From positions 496,001 through 560,000 of the forward strand of contig CM056574.1 in assembly GCA_029721435.1 (NCBI GenBank): a stretch of 64,000 nucleotides of DNA, read 5' to 3'. Position numbers and translations under genes: made by a program. The stretch comes from Gymnothorax reevesii (Eukaryota; Chordata; Actinopteri; Anguilliformes; Muraenidae). Position 1 is the first letter of the stretch. Every line of letters starts with the position of its first letter. Positions 34,601 through 50,831 of this stretch are shown here, piece after piece. Below the pieces are notes generated by a model that saw only the letters and a program-made list of their open reading frames with translations, ran no database searches and was not told where the DNA came from.

Positions 34601-37600
34601 TTGCTGCACCTAATGATCACACAAACACACATGCAGTGTTGCGATTGCTGCACCTAATGATCACACATACACACATGCAGTGTTGCGATTGCTGCATCTA
34701 ATGATCACGCATACACACATGTAGTGTAGTGATTGCTGCACCTAATGATCACACATACACACATGCAGTGTTGTGATTGCTGCACCTAATGATCACACAT
34801 ACACACATGCAGTGTTGTGATTGCTGCACCTAATGATCACACATACACACATGCAGTGTTGTGATTGCTGCACCTAATGATCACACATACACACATGCAG
34901 TGTTGCGATTGCTGCATCTAATGATCACACATACACACATGCAGTGTTGCGATTGCTGCACCTAATGATCACACATACACACATGCAGTGTTGCGATTGC
35001 TGCACCTAATGATCACACATACACACATGTAGTGTTGTGATTGCTGCACCTAATGATAACACATATACACATGCAGTGTTGCGATTGCTGCACCTAATGA
35101 TCACGCATACACACATGCAGTGTTGTGATTGCTGCACCTAATGATCACACATACACACATGCAGTGTTGCTATTGCTGCACCTAATGATCACACATACAC
35201 ACATGTAGTGTTGTGATTGCTGCACCTAATGATCACACATACACACATGCAGTGTTGCGATTGCTGCACCTAATGATCACGCATACACACAAGCAGTGTT
35301 GCGATTGCTGCATCTAATGATCACGCATACACACATGTAGTGTAGTGATTGCTGCACCTAATGATCACACATACACACATGCAGTGTTGTGATTGCTGCA
35401 CCTAATGATCACACATACACACATGCAGTGTTGTGATTGCTGCACCTAATGATCACACATACACACATGCAGTGTTGCGATTGCTGCATCTAATGATCAC
35501 GCATACACACATGTAGTGTAGTGATTGCTGCACCTAATGATCACACATACACACATGCAGTGTTGTGATTGCTGCACCTAATGATCACACATACACACAT
35601 GCAGTGTTGTGATTGCTGCACCTAATGATCACACATACACACATGCAGTGTTGTGATTGCTGCACCTAATGATCACACATACACACATGCAGTGTTGCGA
35701 TTGCTGCATCTAATGATCACACATACACACATGCAGTGTTGCGATTGCTGCACCTAATGATCACACATACACACATGCAGTGTTGCGATTGCTGCACCTA
35801 ATGATCACACATACACACATGTAGTGTTGTGATTGCTGCACCTAATGATCACACATATACACATGCAGTGTTGCGATTGCTGCACCTAATGATCACGCAT
35901 ACACACATGCAGTGTTGTGATTGCTGCACCTAATGATCACACATACACACATGCAGTGTTGCTATTGCTGCACCTAATGATCACACATACACACATGTAG
36001 TGTTGTGATTGCTGCACCTAATGATCACACATACACACATGCAGTGTTGCTATTGCTGCACCTAATGATCACACATACACACATGTAGTGTTGTGATTGC
36101 TGCACCTAATGATCACACATACACACATGCAGTGTTGCAATTGCTGCACCTAATGATCACGCATACACACATGCAGTGTTGCGATTGCTGCATCTAATGA
36201 TCACGCATACACACATGCAGTGTTGCGATTGCTGCACCTAATGATCACACATACACACATGCAGTGTTGTGATTGCTGCACCTAATGATCACACATACAC
36301 ACATGCAGTGTTGTGATTGCTGCACCTAATGATCACACATACACACACGCAGTGTTGCGATTGCTGCACCTAATGATCACACATACACACATGCAGTGTT
36401 GTGATTGCTGCACCTAATGATCACACAAACACACATGCAGTGTTGCGATTGCTGCACCTAATGATCACACATACACACATGCAGTGTTGCGATTGCTGCA
36501 TCTAATGATCACGCATACACACATGTAGTGTAGTGATTGCTGCACCTAATGATCACACATACACACATGCAGTGTTGTGATTGCTGCACCTAATGATCAC
36601 ACATACACACATGCAGTGTTGTGATTGCTGCACCTAATGATCACACATACACACATGCAGTGTTGTGATTGCTGCACCTAATGATCACACATACACACAT
36701 GCAGTGTTGCGATTGCTGCATCTAATGATCACACATACACACATGCAGTGTTGCGATTGCTGCACCTAATGATCACACATACACACATGCAGTGTTGCGA
36801 TTGCTGCACCTAATGATCACACATACACACATGTAGTGTTGTGATTGCTGCACCTAATGATCACACATATACACATGCAGTGTTGCGATTGCTGCACCTA
36901 ATGATCACGCATACACACATGCAGTGTTGTGATTGCTGCACCTAATGATCACACATACACACATGCAGTGTTGCTATTGCTGCACCTAATGATCACACAT
37001 ACACACATGTAGTGTTGTGATTGCTGCACCTAATGATCACACATACACACATGCAGTGTTGCGATTGCTGCACCTAATGATCACGCATACACACATGCAG
37101 TGTTGCGATTGCTGCATCTAATGATCACGCATACACACATGTAGTGTAGTGATTGCTGCACCTAATGATCACACATACACACATGCAGTGTTGTGATTGC
37201 TGCACCTAATGATCACACATACACACATGCAGTGTTGTGATTGCTGCACCTAATGATCACACATACACACATGCAGTGTTGCGATTGCTGCATCTAATGA
37301 TCACGCATACACACATGTAGTGTAGTGATTGCTGCACCTAATGATCACACATACACACATGCAGTGTTGTGATTGCTGCACCTAATGATCACACATACAC
37401 ACATGCAGTGTTGTGATTGCTGCACCTAATGATCACACATACACACATGCAGTGTTGTGATTGCTGCACCTAATGATCACACATACACACATGCAGTGTT
37501 GCGATTGCTGCATCTAATGATCACACATACACACATGCAGTGTTGCGATTGCTGCACCTAATGATCACACATACACACATGCAGTGTTGTGATTGCTGCA

Positions 37601-40600
37601 CCTAATGATCACACATATACACATGCCATGTTGCGATTGCTGCACCTAAGATTACGCATACACACATGCAGTGTTGTGATTGCTGCACCTAATGATCACA
37701 CATACACACATGCAGTGTTGCTATTGCTACACCTAATGATCACACATACACACATGTAGTGTTGTGATTGCTGCACCTAATGATCACACATACACACATG
37801 CAGTGTTGCGATTGCTGCACCTAATGATCACGCATACACACATGCAGTGTTGCGATTGCTGCATCTAATGATCACGCATACACACATGTAGTGTAGTGAT
37901 TGCTGCACCTAATGATCACACATACACACATGCAGTGTTGTGATTGCTGCACCTAATGATCACACATTCACACATGCAGTGTTGCGATTGCTGCATCTAA
38001 TGATCACACATACACACATGCAGTGTTGCGATTGCTGCATCTAATGATCACGCATACACACATGTAGTGTAGTGATTGCTGCACCTAATGATCACACATT
38101 CACACATGCAGTGTTGCGATTACTGCATCTAATGATCACACATACACACATGCAGTGTTGCGATTGCTGCACCTAATGATCACACATACACACATGCAGT
38201 GTTGTGATTGCTGCACCTAATGATCACACATACACACATGTAGTGTTGTGATTGCTGCACCTAATGATCACACATACACACATGTAGTGTTGTGATTGCT
38301 GCACCTAATGATCACACATACACACATGCAGTGTTGCGATTGCTGCACCTAATGATCACACATACACACATGTAGTGTTGTGATTGCTGCACCTAACGAT
38401 CACACATACACACATGCAGTGTTGCGATTGCTGCATCTAATGATCACACATACACCCATGCAGTGTTGCGATTGCTGCACCTAATGATCACGCATACACA
38501 CATGCAGTGTTGCGATTGCTGCATCTAATGATCACGCATACACACATGTAGTGTAGTGATTGCTGCACCTAATGATCACACATACACACATGTAGTGTTG
38601 TGATTGCTGCACCTAATGATCACACATACACACATGCAGTGTTGCGATTGCTGCATCTAATGATCACGCATACACACATGTAGTGTAGTGATTGCTGCAC
38701 CTAATGATCACACATTCACACATGCAGTGTTGCGATTGCTGCATCTAATGATCACACATACACACATGCAGTGTTGCGATTGCTGCACCTAATGATCACA
38801 CATACACACATGCAGTGTTGTGATTGCTGCACCTAATGATCACACATACACACATGTAGTGTTGTGATTGCTGCACCTAATGATCACACATACACACATG
38901 TAGTGTTGTGATTGCTGCACCTAATGATCACACATACACACATGCAGTGTTGCGATTGCTGCACCTAATGATCACACATACACACATGTAGTGTTGTGAT
39001 TGCTGCACCTAATGATCACACATACACACATGCAGTGTTGCGATTGCTGCATCTAATGATCACACATACACCCATGCAGTGTTGCGATTGCTGCACCTAA
39101 TGATCACGCATACACACATGCAGTGTTGCGATTGCTGCATCTAATGATCACGCATACACACATGTAGTGTAGTGATTGCTGCACCTAATGATCACACATA
39201 CACACATGTAGTGTTGTGATTGCTGCACCTAATGATCACACATACACACATGCAGTGTTGCGATTGCTGCATCTAATGATCACACATACACCCATGCAGT
39301 GTTGCGATTGCTGCACCTAATGATCACGCATACACACATGCAGTGTTGTGATTGCTGCATCTAATGATCACGCATACACACATGTAGTGTAGTGATTGCT
39401 GCACCTAATGATCACACATACACACATGCAGTGTTGTGATTGCTGCACCTAATGATCACACATTCACACATGCAGTGTTGCGATTGCTGCATCTAATGAT
39501 CACACATACACACATGCAGTGTTGCGATTGCTGCACCTAATGATCACACATACACACATGCAGTGTTGCGATTGCTGCACCTAATGATCACACATACACA
39601 CATGCAGTGTTGTGATTGCTGCACCTAATGATCACACATACACACATGCAGTGTTGTGATTGCTGCACCTAATGATCACACATACACACATGCAGTGTTG
39701 TGATTGCTGCACCTAATGATCACACATACACACATGTAGTGTTGTGATTGCTGCACCTAATGATCACACATACACACATGCAGTGTTGCGATTGCTGCAT
39801 CTAATGATCACACATACACACATGCAGTGTTGCGATTGCTGCACCTAATGATCACACATACACACATGTAGTGTTGTGATTGCTGCACCTAATGATCACA
39901 CATACACACATGCAGTGTTGCGATTGCTGCATCTAATGATCACACATACACCCATGCAGTGTTGCGATTGCTGCACCTAATGATCACGCATACACACATG
40001 CAGTGTTGTGATTGCTGCATCTAATGATCACGCATACACACATGTAGTGTAGTGATTGCTGCACCTAATGATCACACATACACACATGCAGTGTTGTGAT
40101 TGCTGCACCTAATGATCACACATTCACACATGCAGTGTTGCGATTGCTGCATCTAATGATCACACATACACACATGCAGTGTTGCGATTGCTGCACCTAA
40201 TGATCACACATACACACATGCAGTGTTGCGATTGCTGCACCTAATGATCACACATACACACATGCAGTGTTGTGATTGCTGCACCTAATGATCACACATA
40301 CACACATGTAGTGTTGTGATTGCTGCACCTAATGATCACACATACACACATGCAGTGTTGCGATTGCTGCATCTAATGATCACACATACACACATGCAGT
40401 GTTGCGATTGCTGCACCTAATGATCACACATACACACATGTAGTGTTGTGATTGCTGCACCTAATGATCACACATACACACATGCAGTGTTGCGATTGCT
40501 GCATCTAATGATCACGCATACACACATGTAGTGTAGTGATTGCTGCACCTAATGATCACACATACACACATGCAGTGTTGTGATTGCTGCACCTAATGAT

Positions 40601-43600
40601 CACACATACACACATGCAGTGTTGTGATTGCTGCACCTAATGATCACACATACACACATGCAGTGTTGTGATTGCTGCACCTAATGATCACACATACACA
40701 CATGCAGTGTTGCGATTGCTGCATCTAATGATCACACATACACACATGCAGTGTTGCGATTGCTGCACCTAATGATCACACATACACACATGCAGTGTTG
40801 CGATTGCTGCACCTAATGATCACACATACACACATGTAGTGTTGTGATTGCTGCACCTAATGATCACACATATACACATGCAGTGTTGCGATTGCTGCAC
40901 CTAATGATCACGCATACACACATGCAGTGTTGTGATTGCTGCACCTAATGATCACACATACACACATGCAGTGTTGCTATTGCTGCACCTAATGATCACA
41001 CATACACACATGCAGTGTTGTGATTGCTGCACCTAATGATCACACATACACACATGCAGTGTTGTGATTGCTGCACCTAATGATCACACATACACACATG
41101 CAGTGTTGCGATTGCTGCATCTAATGATCACGCATACACACATGTAGTGTAGTGATTGCTGCACCTAATGATCACACATACACACATGCAGTGTTGTGAT
41201 TGCTGCACCTAATGATCACACATACACACATGCAGTGTTGTGATTGCTGCACCTAATGATCACACATACACACATGCAGTGTTGTGATTGCTGCACCTAA
41301 TGATCACACATACACACATGCAGTGTTGCGATTGCTGCATCTAATGATCACACATACACACATGCAGTGTTGCGATTGCTGCACCTAATGATCACACATA
41401 CACACATGCAGTGTTGCGATTGCTGCACCTAATGATCACACATACACACATGTAGTGTTGTGATTGCTGCACCTAATGATCACACATATAAACATGCAGT
41501 GTTGCGATTGCTGCACCTAATGATCACGCATACACACATGCAGTGTTGTGATTGCTGCACCTAATGATCACACATACACACATGCAGTGTTGCTATTGCT
41601 GCACCTAATGATCACACATACACACATGTAGTGTTGTGATTGCTGCACCTAATGATCACACATACACACATGCAGTGTTGCTATTGCTGCACCTAATGAT
41701 CACACATACACACATGTAGTGTTGTGATTGCTGCACCTAATGATCACACATACACACATGCAGTGTTGCGATTGCTGCACCTAATGATCACGCATACACA
41801 CATGCAGTGTTGCGATTGCTGCATCTAATGATCACGCATACACACATGCAGTGTTGCGATTGCTGCACCTAATGATCACACATACACACATGCAGTGTTG
41901 TGATTGCTGCACCTAATGATCACACATACACACATGCAGTGTTGTGATTGCTGCACCTAATGATCACACATACACACACGCAGTGTTGCGATTGCTGCAC
42001 CTAATGATCACACATACACACATGCAGTGTTGTGATTGCTGCACCTAATGATCACACAAACACACATGCAGTGTTGCGATTGCTGCACCTAATGATCACA
42101 CATACACACATGCAGTGTTGCGATTGCTGCATCTAATGATCACGCATACACACATGTAGTGTAGTGATTGCTGCACCTAATGATCACACATACACACATG
42201 CAGTGTTGTGATTGCTGCACCTAATGATCACACATACACACATGCAGTGTTGTGATTGCTGCACCTAATGATCACACATACACACATGCAGTGTTGTGAT
42301 TGCTGCACCTAATGATCACACATACACACATGCAGTGTTGCGATTGCTGCATCTAATGATCACACATACACACATGCAGTGTTGCGATTGCTGCACCTAA
42401 TGATCACACATACACACATGCAGTGTTGCGATTGCTGCACCTAATGATCACACATACACACATGTAGTGTTGTGATTGCTGCACCTAATGATCACACATA
42501 TACACATGCAGTGTTGCGATTGCTGCACCTAATGATCACGCATACACACATGCAGTGTTGTGATTGCTGCACCTAATGATCACACATACACACATGCAGT
42601 GTTGCTATTGCTGCACCTAATGATCACACATACACACATGTAGTGTTGTGATTGCTGCACCTAATGATCACACATACACACATGCAGTGTTGCGATTGCT
42701 GCACCTAATGATCACGCATACACACATGCAGTGTTGCGATTGCTGCATCTAATGATCACGCATACACACATGTAGTGTAGTGATTGCTGCACCTAATGAT
42801 CACACATACACACATGCAGTGTTGTGATTGCTGCACCTAATGATCACACATACACACATGCAGTGTTGTGATTGCTGCACCTAATGATCACACATACACA
42901 CATGCAGTGTTGCGATTGCTGCATCTAATGATCACGCATACACACATGTAGTGTAATGATTGCTGCACCTAATGATCACACATACACACATGCAGTGTTG
43001 TGATTGCTGCACCTAATGATCACACATACACACATGCAGTGTTGTGATTGCTGCACCTAATGATCACACATACACACATGCAGTGTTGTGATTGCTGCAC
43101 CTAATGATCACACATACACACATGCAGTGTTGCGATTGCTGCATCTAATGATCACACATACACACATGCAGTGTTGCGATTGCTGCACCTAATGATCACA
43201 CATACACACATGCAGTGTTGCGATTGCTGCACCTAATGATCACACATACACACATGTAGTGTTGTGATTGCTGCACCTAATGATCACACATATACACATG
43301 CAGTGTTGCGATTGCTGCACCTAATGATCACGCATACACACATGCAGTGTTGTGATTGCTGCACCTAATGATCACACATACACACATGCAGTGTTGCTAT
43401 TGCTGCACCTAATGATCACACATACACACATGTAGTGTTGTGATTGCTGCACCTAATGATCACACATACACACATGCAGTGTTGCGATTGCTGCACCTAA
43501 TGATCACGCATACACACATGCAGTGTTGCGATTGCTGCATCTAATGATCACGCATACACACATGTAGTGTAGTGATTGCTGCACCTAATGATCACACATA

Positions 43601-46600
43601 CACACATGCAGTGTTGTGATTGCTGCACCTAATGATCACACATTCACACATGCAGTGTTGCGATTGCTGCACCTAATGATCACACATACACACATGCAGT
43701 GTTGCGATTGCTGCATCTAATGATCACGCATACACACATGTAGTGTAGTGATTGCTGCACCTAATGATCACACATTCACACATGCAGTGTTGCGATTGCT
43801 GCATCTAATGATCACACATACACACATGCAGTGTTGCGATTGCTGCACCTAATGATCACACATACACACATGCAGTGTTGTGATTGCTGCACCTAATGAT
43901 CACACATACACATGTAGTGTTGTGATTGCTGCACCTAATGATCACACATACACACATGTAGTGTTGTGATTGCTGCACCTAATGATCACACATACACACA
44001 TGCAGTGTTGCGATTGCTGCACCTAATGATCACACATACACACATGTAGTGTTGTGATTGCTGCACCTAACGATCACACATACACACATGCAGTGTTGCG
44101 ATTGCTGCATCTAATGATCACACATACACCCATGCAGTGTTGCGATTGCTGCACCTAATGATCACGCATACACACATGCAGTGTTGCGATTGCTGCATCT
44201 AATGATCACGCATACACACATGTAGTGTAGTGATTGCTGCACCTAATGATCACACATACACACATGCAGTGTTGCGATTGCTGCACCTAATGATCACGCA
44301 TACACACATGCAGTGTTGCGATTGCTGCATCTAATGATCACGCATACACACATGCAGTGTTGCGATTGCTGCACCTAATGATCACACATACACACATGCA
44401 GTGTTGTGATTGCTGCACCTAATGATCACACATACACACATGCAGTGTTGTGATTGCTGCACCTAATGATCACACATACACACACGCAGTGTTGCGATTG
44501 CTGCACCTAATGATCACACATACACACATGCAGTGTTGTGATTGCTGCACCTAATGATCACACAAACACACATGCAGTGTTGCGATTGCTGCACCTAATG
44601 ATCACACATACACACATGCAGTGTTGCGATTGCTGCATCTAATGATCACGCATACACACATGTAGTGTAGTGATTGCTGCACCTAATGATCACACATACA
44701 CACATGCAGTGTTGTGATTGCTGCACCTAATGATCACACATACACACATGCAGTGTTGTGATTGCTGCACCTAATGATCACACATACACACATGCAGTGT
44801 TGTGATTGCTGCACCTAATGATCACACATACACACATGCAGTGTTGCGATTGCTGCATCTAATGATCACACATACACACATGCAGTGTTGCGATTGCTGC
44901 ACCTAATGATCACACATACACACATGCAGTGTTGCGATTGCTGCACCTAATGATCACACATACACACATGTAGTGTTGTGATTGCTGCACCTAATGATCA
45001 CACATATACACATGCAGTGTTGCGATTGCTGCACCTAATGATCACGCATACACACATGCAGTGTTGTGATTGCTGCACCTAATGATCACACATACACACA
45101 TGCAGTGTTGCTATTGCTGCACCTAATGATCACACATACACACATGTAGTGTTGTGATTGCTGCACCTAATGATCACACATACACACATGCAGTGTTGCG
45201 ATTGCTGCACCTAATGATCACGCATACACACATGCAGTGTTGCGATTGCTGCATCTAATGATCACGCATACACACATGTAGTGTAGTGATTGCTGCACCT
45301 AATGATCACACATACACACATGCAGTGTTGTGATTGCTGCACCTAATGATCACACATACACACATGCAGTGTTGTGATTGCTGCACCTAATGATCACACA
45401 TACACACATGCAGTGTTGCGATTGCTGCATCTAATGATCACGCATACACACATGTAGTGTAATGATTGCTGCACCTAATGATCACACATACACACATGCA
45501 GTGTTGTGATTGCTGCACCTAATGATCACACATACACACATGCAGTGTTGTGATTGCTGCACCTAATGATCACACATACACACATGCAGTGTTGTGATTG
45601 CTGCACCTAATGATCACACATACACACATGCAGTGTTGCGATTGCTGCATCTAATGATCACACATACACACATGCAGTGTTGCGATTGCTGCACCTAATG
45701 ATCACACATACACACATGCAGTGTTGCGATTGCTGCACCTAATGATCACACATACACACATGTAGTGTTGTGATTGCTGCACCTAATGATCACACATATA
45801 CACATGCAGTGTTGCGATTGCTGCACCTAATGATCACGCATACACACATGCAGTGTTGTGATTGCTGCACCTAATGATCACACATACACACATGCAGTGT
45901 TGCTATTGCTGCACCTAATGATCACACATACACACATGTAGTGTTGTGATTGCTGCACCTAATGATCACACATACACACATGCAGTGTTGCGATTGCTGC
46001 ACCTAATGATCACGCATACACACATGCAGTGTTGCGATTGCTGCATCTAATGATCACGCATACACACATGTAGTGTAGTGATTGCTGCACCTAATGATCA
46101 CACATACACACATGCAGTGTTGTGATTGCTGCACCTAATGATCACACATTCACACATGCAGTGTTGCGATTGCTGCATCTAATGATCACACATACACACA
46201 TGCAGTGTTGCGATTGCTGCATCTAATGATCACGCATACACACATGTAGTGTAGTGATTGCTGCACCTAATGATCACACATTCACACATGCAGTGTTGCG
46301 ATTGCTGCATCTAATGATCACACATACACACATGCAGTGTTGCGATTGCTGCACCTAATGATCACACATACACACATGCAGTGTTGTGATTGCTGCACCT
46401 AATGATCACACATACACATGTAGTGTTGTGATTGCTGCACCTAATGATCACACATACACACATGTAGTGTTGTGATTGCTGCACCTAATGATCACACATA
46501 CACACATGCAGTGTTGCGATTGCTGCACCTAATGATCACACATACACACATGTAGTGTTGTGATTGCTGCACCTAACGATCACACATACACACATGCAGT

Positions 46601-49600
46601 GTTGCGATTGCTGCATCTAATGATCACACATACACCCATGCAGTGTTGCGATTGCTGCACCTAATGATCACGCATACACACATGCAGTGTTGCGATTGCT
46701 GCATCTAATGATCACGCATACACACATGTAGTGTAGTGATTGCTGCACCTAATGATCACACATACACACATGTAGTGTTGTGATTGCTGCACCTAATGAT
46801 CACACATACACACATGCAGTGTTGCGATTGCTGCATCTAATGATCACGCATACACACATGTAGTGTAGTGATTGCTGCACCTAATGATCACACATTCACA
46901 CATGCAGTGTTGCGATTGCTGCATCTAATGATCACACATACACACATGCAGTGTTGCGATTGCTGCACCTAATGATCACACATACACACATGCAGTGTTG
47001 TGATTGCTGCACCTAATGATCACACATACACACATGTAGTGTTGTGATTGCTGCACCTAATGATCACACATACACACATGTAGTGTTGTGATTGCTGCAC
47101 CTAATGATCACACATACACACATGCAGTGTTGCGATTGCTGCACCTAATGATCACACATACACACATGTAGTGTTGTGATTGCTGCACCTAATGATCACA
47201 CATACACACATGCAGTGTTGCGATTGCTGCATCTAATGATCACACATACACCCATGCAGTGTTGCGATTGCTGCACCTAATGATCACGCATACACACATG
47301 CAGTGTTGCGATTGCTGCATCTAATGATCACGCATACACACATGTAGTGTAGTGATTGCTGCACCTAATGATCACACATACACACATGTAGTGTTGTGAT
47401 TGCTGCACCTAATGATCACACATACACACATGCAGTGTTGCGATTGCTGCATCTAATGATCACACATACACCCATGCAGTGTTGCGATTGCTGCACCTAA
47501 TGATCACGCATACACACATGCAGTGTTGTGATTGCTGCATCTAATGATCACGCATACACACATGTAGTGTAGTGATTGCTGCACCTAATGATCACACATA
47601 CACACATGCAGTGTTGTGATTGCTGCACCTAATGATCACACATTCACACATGCAGTGTTGCGATTGCTGCATCTAATGATCACACATACACACATGCAGT
47701 GTTGCGATTGCTGCACCTAATGATCACACATACACACATGCAGTGTTGCGATTGCTGCACCTAATGATCACACATACACACATGCAGTGTTGCGATTGCT
47801 GCACCTAATGATCACACATACACACATGCAGTGTTGTGATTGCTGCACCTAATGATCACACATACACACATGCAGTGTTGTGATTGCTGCACCTAATGAT
47901 CACACATACACACATGTAGTGTTGTGATTGCTGCACCTAATGATCACACATACACACATGCAGTGTTGCGATTGCTGCATCTAATGATCACACATACACA
48001 CATGCAGTGTTGCGATTGCTGCACCTAATGATCACACATACACACATGTAGTGTTGTGATTGCTGCACCTAATGATCACACATACACACATGCAGTGTTG
48101 CGATTGCTGCATCTAATGATCACACATACACCCATGCAGTGTTGCGATTGCTGCACCTAATGATCACGCATACACACATGCAGTGTTGCGATTGCTGCAT
48201 CTAATGATCACGCATACACACATGTAGTGTAGTGATTGCTGCACCTAATGATCACACATACACACATGTAGTGTTGTGATTGCTGCACCTAATGATCACA
48301 CATACACACATGCAGTGTTGCGATTGCTGCATCTAATGATCACACATACACCCATGCAGTGTTGCGATTGCTGCACCTAATGATCACGCATACACACATG
48401 CAGTGTTGTGATTGCTGCATCTAATGATCACGCATACACACATGTAGTGTAGTGATTGCTGCACCTAATGATCACACATACACACATGCAGTGTTGTGAT
48501 TGCTGCACCTAATGATCACACATTCACACATGCAGTGTTGCGATTGCTGCATCTAATGATCACACATACACACATGCAGTGTTGCGATTGCTGCACCTAA
48601 TGATCACACATACACACATGCAGTGTTGCGATTGCTGCACCTAATGATCACACATACACACATGCAGTGTTGTGATTGCTGCACCTAATGATCACACATA
48701 CACACATGCAGTGTTGTGATTGCTGCACCTAATGATCACACATACACACATGCAGTGTTGTGATTGCTGCACCTAATGATCACACATACACACATGTAGT
48801 GTTGTGATTGCTGCACCTAATGATCACACATACACACATGCAGTGTTGCGATTGCTGCATCTAATGATCACACATACACACATGCAGTGTTGCGATTGCT
48901 GCACCTAATGATCACACATACACACATGTAGTGTTGTGATTGCTGCACCTAATGATCACACATACACACATGCAGTGTTGCGATTGCTGCACCTAATGAT
49001 CACACATACACACATGCAGTATTGCGATTGCTGCATCTAATGATCACACATACACACATGCAGTGTTGCGATTGCTGCACCTAATGATCACGCATACACA
49101 CATGCAGTGTTGCGATTGTTGCACCTAATGATCACACATACACACATGCAGTGTTGCGATTGCTGCACCTAATGATCACGCATACACACATGCAGTGTTG
49201 TGATTGCTGCACCTAATGATCACGCATACACACATGCAGTGTTGTGATTGCTGCACGTAATGATCATACATACACACATGCAGTGTTGCGATTGCTGCAC
49301 CTAATGATCACACATACACACATGCAGTATTGCGATTGCTGCATCTAATGATCACACATACACACATGCAGTGTTGCGATTGCTGCACCTAATGATCACG
49401 CATACACACATGCAGTGTTGCGATTGTTGCACCTAATGATCACACATACACACATGCAGTGTTGCGATTGCTGCACCTAATGATCACGCATACACACATG
49501 CAGTGTTGTGATTGCTGCACCTAATGATCACGCATACACACATGCAGTGTTGTGATTGCTGCACGTAATGATCATACATACACACATGCAGTGTTGCGAT

Positions 49601-50831
49601 TGCTGCACCTAATGATCACGCATACACACATGCAGTGTTGTGATTGCTGCACCTAATGATCACGCATACACACATGCAGTGTTGTGATTGCTGCACGTAA
49701 TGATCATACATACACACATGCAGTGTTGCGATTGCTGCACCTAATGATCACGCATACACACATGCAGTGTTGTGATTGCTGCACCTAATGATCACGCATA
49801 CACACATGCAGTGTTGCGATTGCTGCACCTAATGATCACACATTCACACATGCAGTGTTGCGATTGCTGCACCTAATGATCACACATACACACATGCAGT
49901 GTTGCGATTGCTGCATCTCATGATCACACATACACACATGCAGTGTTGCGATTGCTGCACCTAATGATCATACATACACACATGCAGTGTTGCGATTGCT
50001 GCACCTAATGATCACGCATACACACATGCAGTGTTGTGATTGCTGCACCTAATGATCACGCATACACACATGCAGTGTTGTGATTGCTGCACCTAATGAT
50101 CACACATTCACACATGCAGTGTTGCGATTGCTGCATCTAATGATCACACATACACACATGCAGTGTTGTGATTGCTGCACCTAATGATCACGCATACACA
50201 CATGCAGTGTTGTGATTGCTTCACCTAATGATCACACATACACACATGCAGTGTTGTGATTGCTGCACCTAATGATCACACATACACACATGCAGTGTTG
50301 TGATTGCTGCACCTAATGATCACACATACACACATGTAGTGTTGTGATTGCTGCACCTAATGATCACACATACACACATGCAGTGTTGCGATTGCTGCAC
50401 CTAATGATCATACATACACACATGCAGTGTTGTGATTGCTGCACCTATTGATCACGCATACACACATGCAGTGTTGCGATTGCTGCACCTAATGATCACA
50501 CATACACACATGCAGTGTTGCGATTTCTGCACCTAATGATCACACATACACACATGCAGTGTTGTGATTGCTACATCTAATGATCACACATACACACATG
50601 CAGTGTTGCGATTGCTGCACTTAATGATCATACATACACACATGCAGTGTTGCGATTGCTGCACCTAATGATCACGCATACACACATGCAGTGTTGTGAT
50701 TGCTGCACCTAATGATCACGCATACACACATGCAGTGTTGCGATTGCTGCACCTAATGATCACGCATACACACATGCAGTGTTGCGATTGCTGCACCTAA
50801 TGATCACACATACACACATGCAGTGTTGCGA
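31611..50831. repeat. 44-bp satellite array, 19.2 kb, about 437 units, with higher-order repeats
   Basis: Uninterrupted head-to-tail units: tgctgcacctaatgatcaca, catacacacatgcagtgttg, tgat. A few positions vary over and over (cacct/catct, acacat/acgcat, tgcag/tgtag, gttg/gtag, tgtgat/tgcgat). A distinctive unit ending gtagtgtagtgat marks higher-order structure. It occurs at 34721, 35337, 35513, 36525, 37141 and 37317, which is a 1804-bp (41-unit) period. It also occurs at 42156, 42772, 42948, 43564, 43740, 44662, 45278, 45454, 46070 and 46246, which is a 2506-bp period including one 42-bp unit. No long open frame exists and there are no spacers. It lies inside the limch1 intron between 31425 and 58054. 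Confidence 0.98.

Noticed and set aside
31611..50831. Possible CRISPR array because of regular repeats
   Set aside because: Units are contiguous without unique spacers, the context is a vertebrate intron, and variants are shared among units. It is a tandem satellite.
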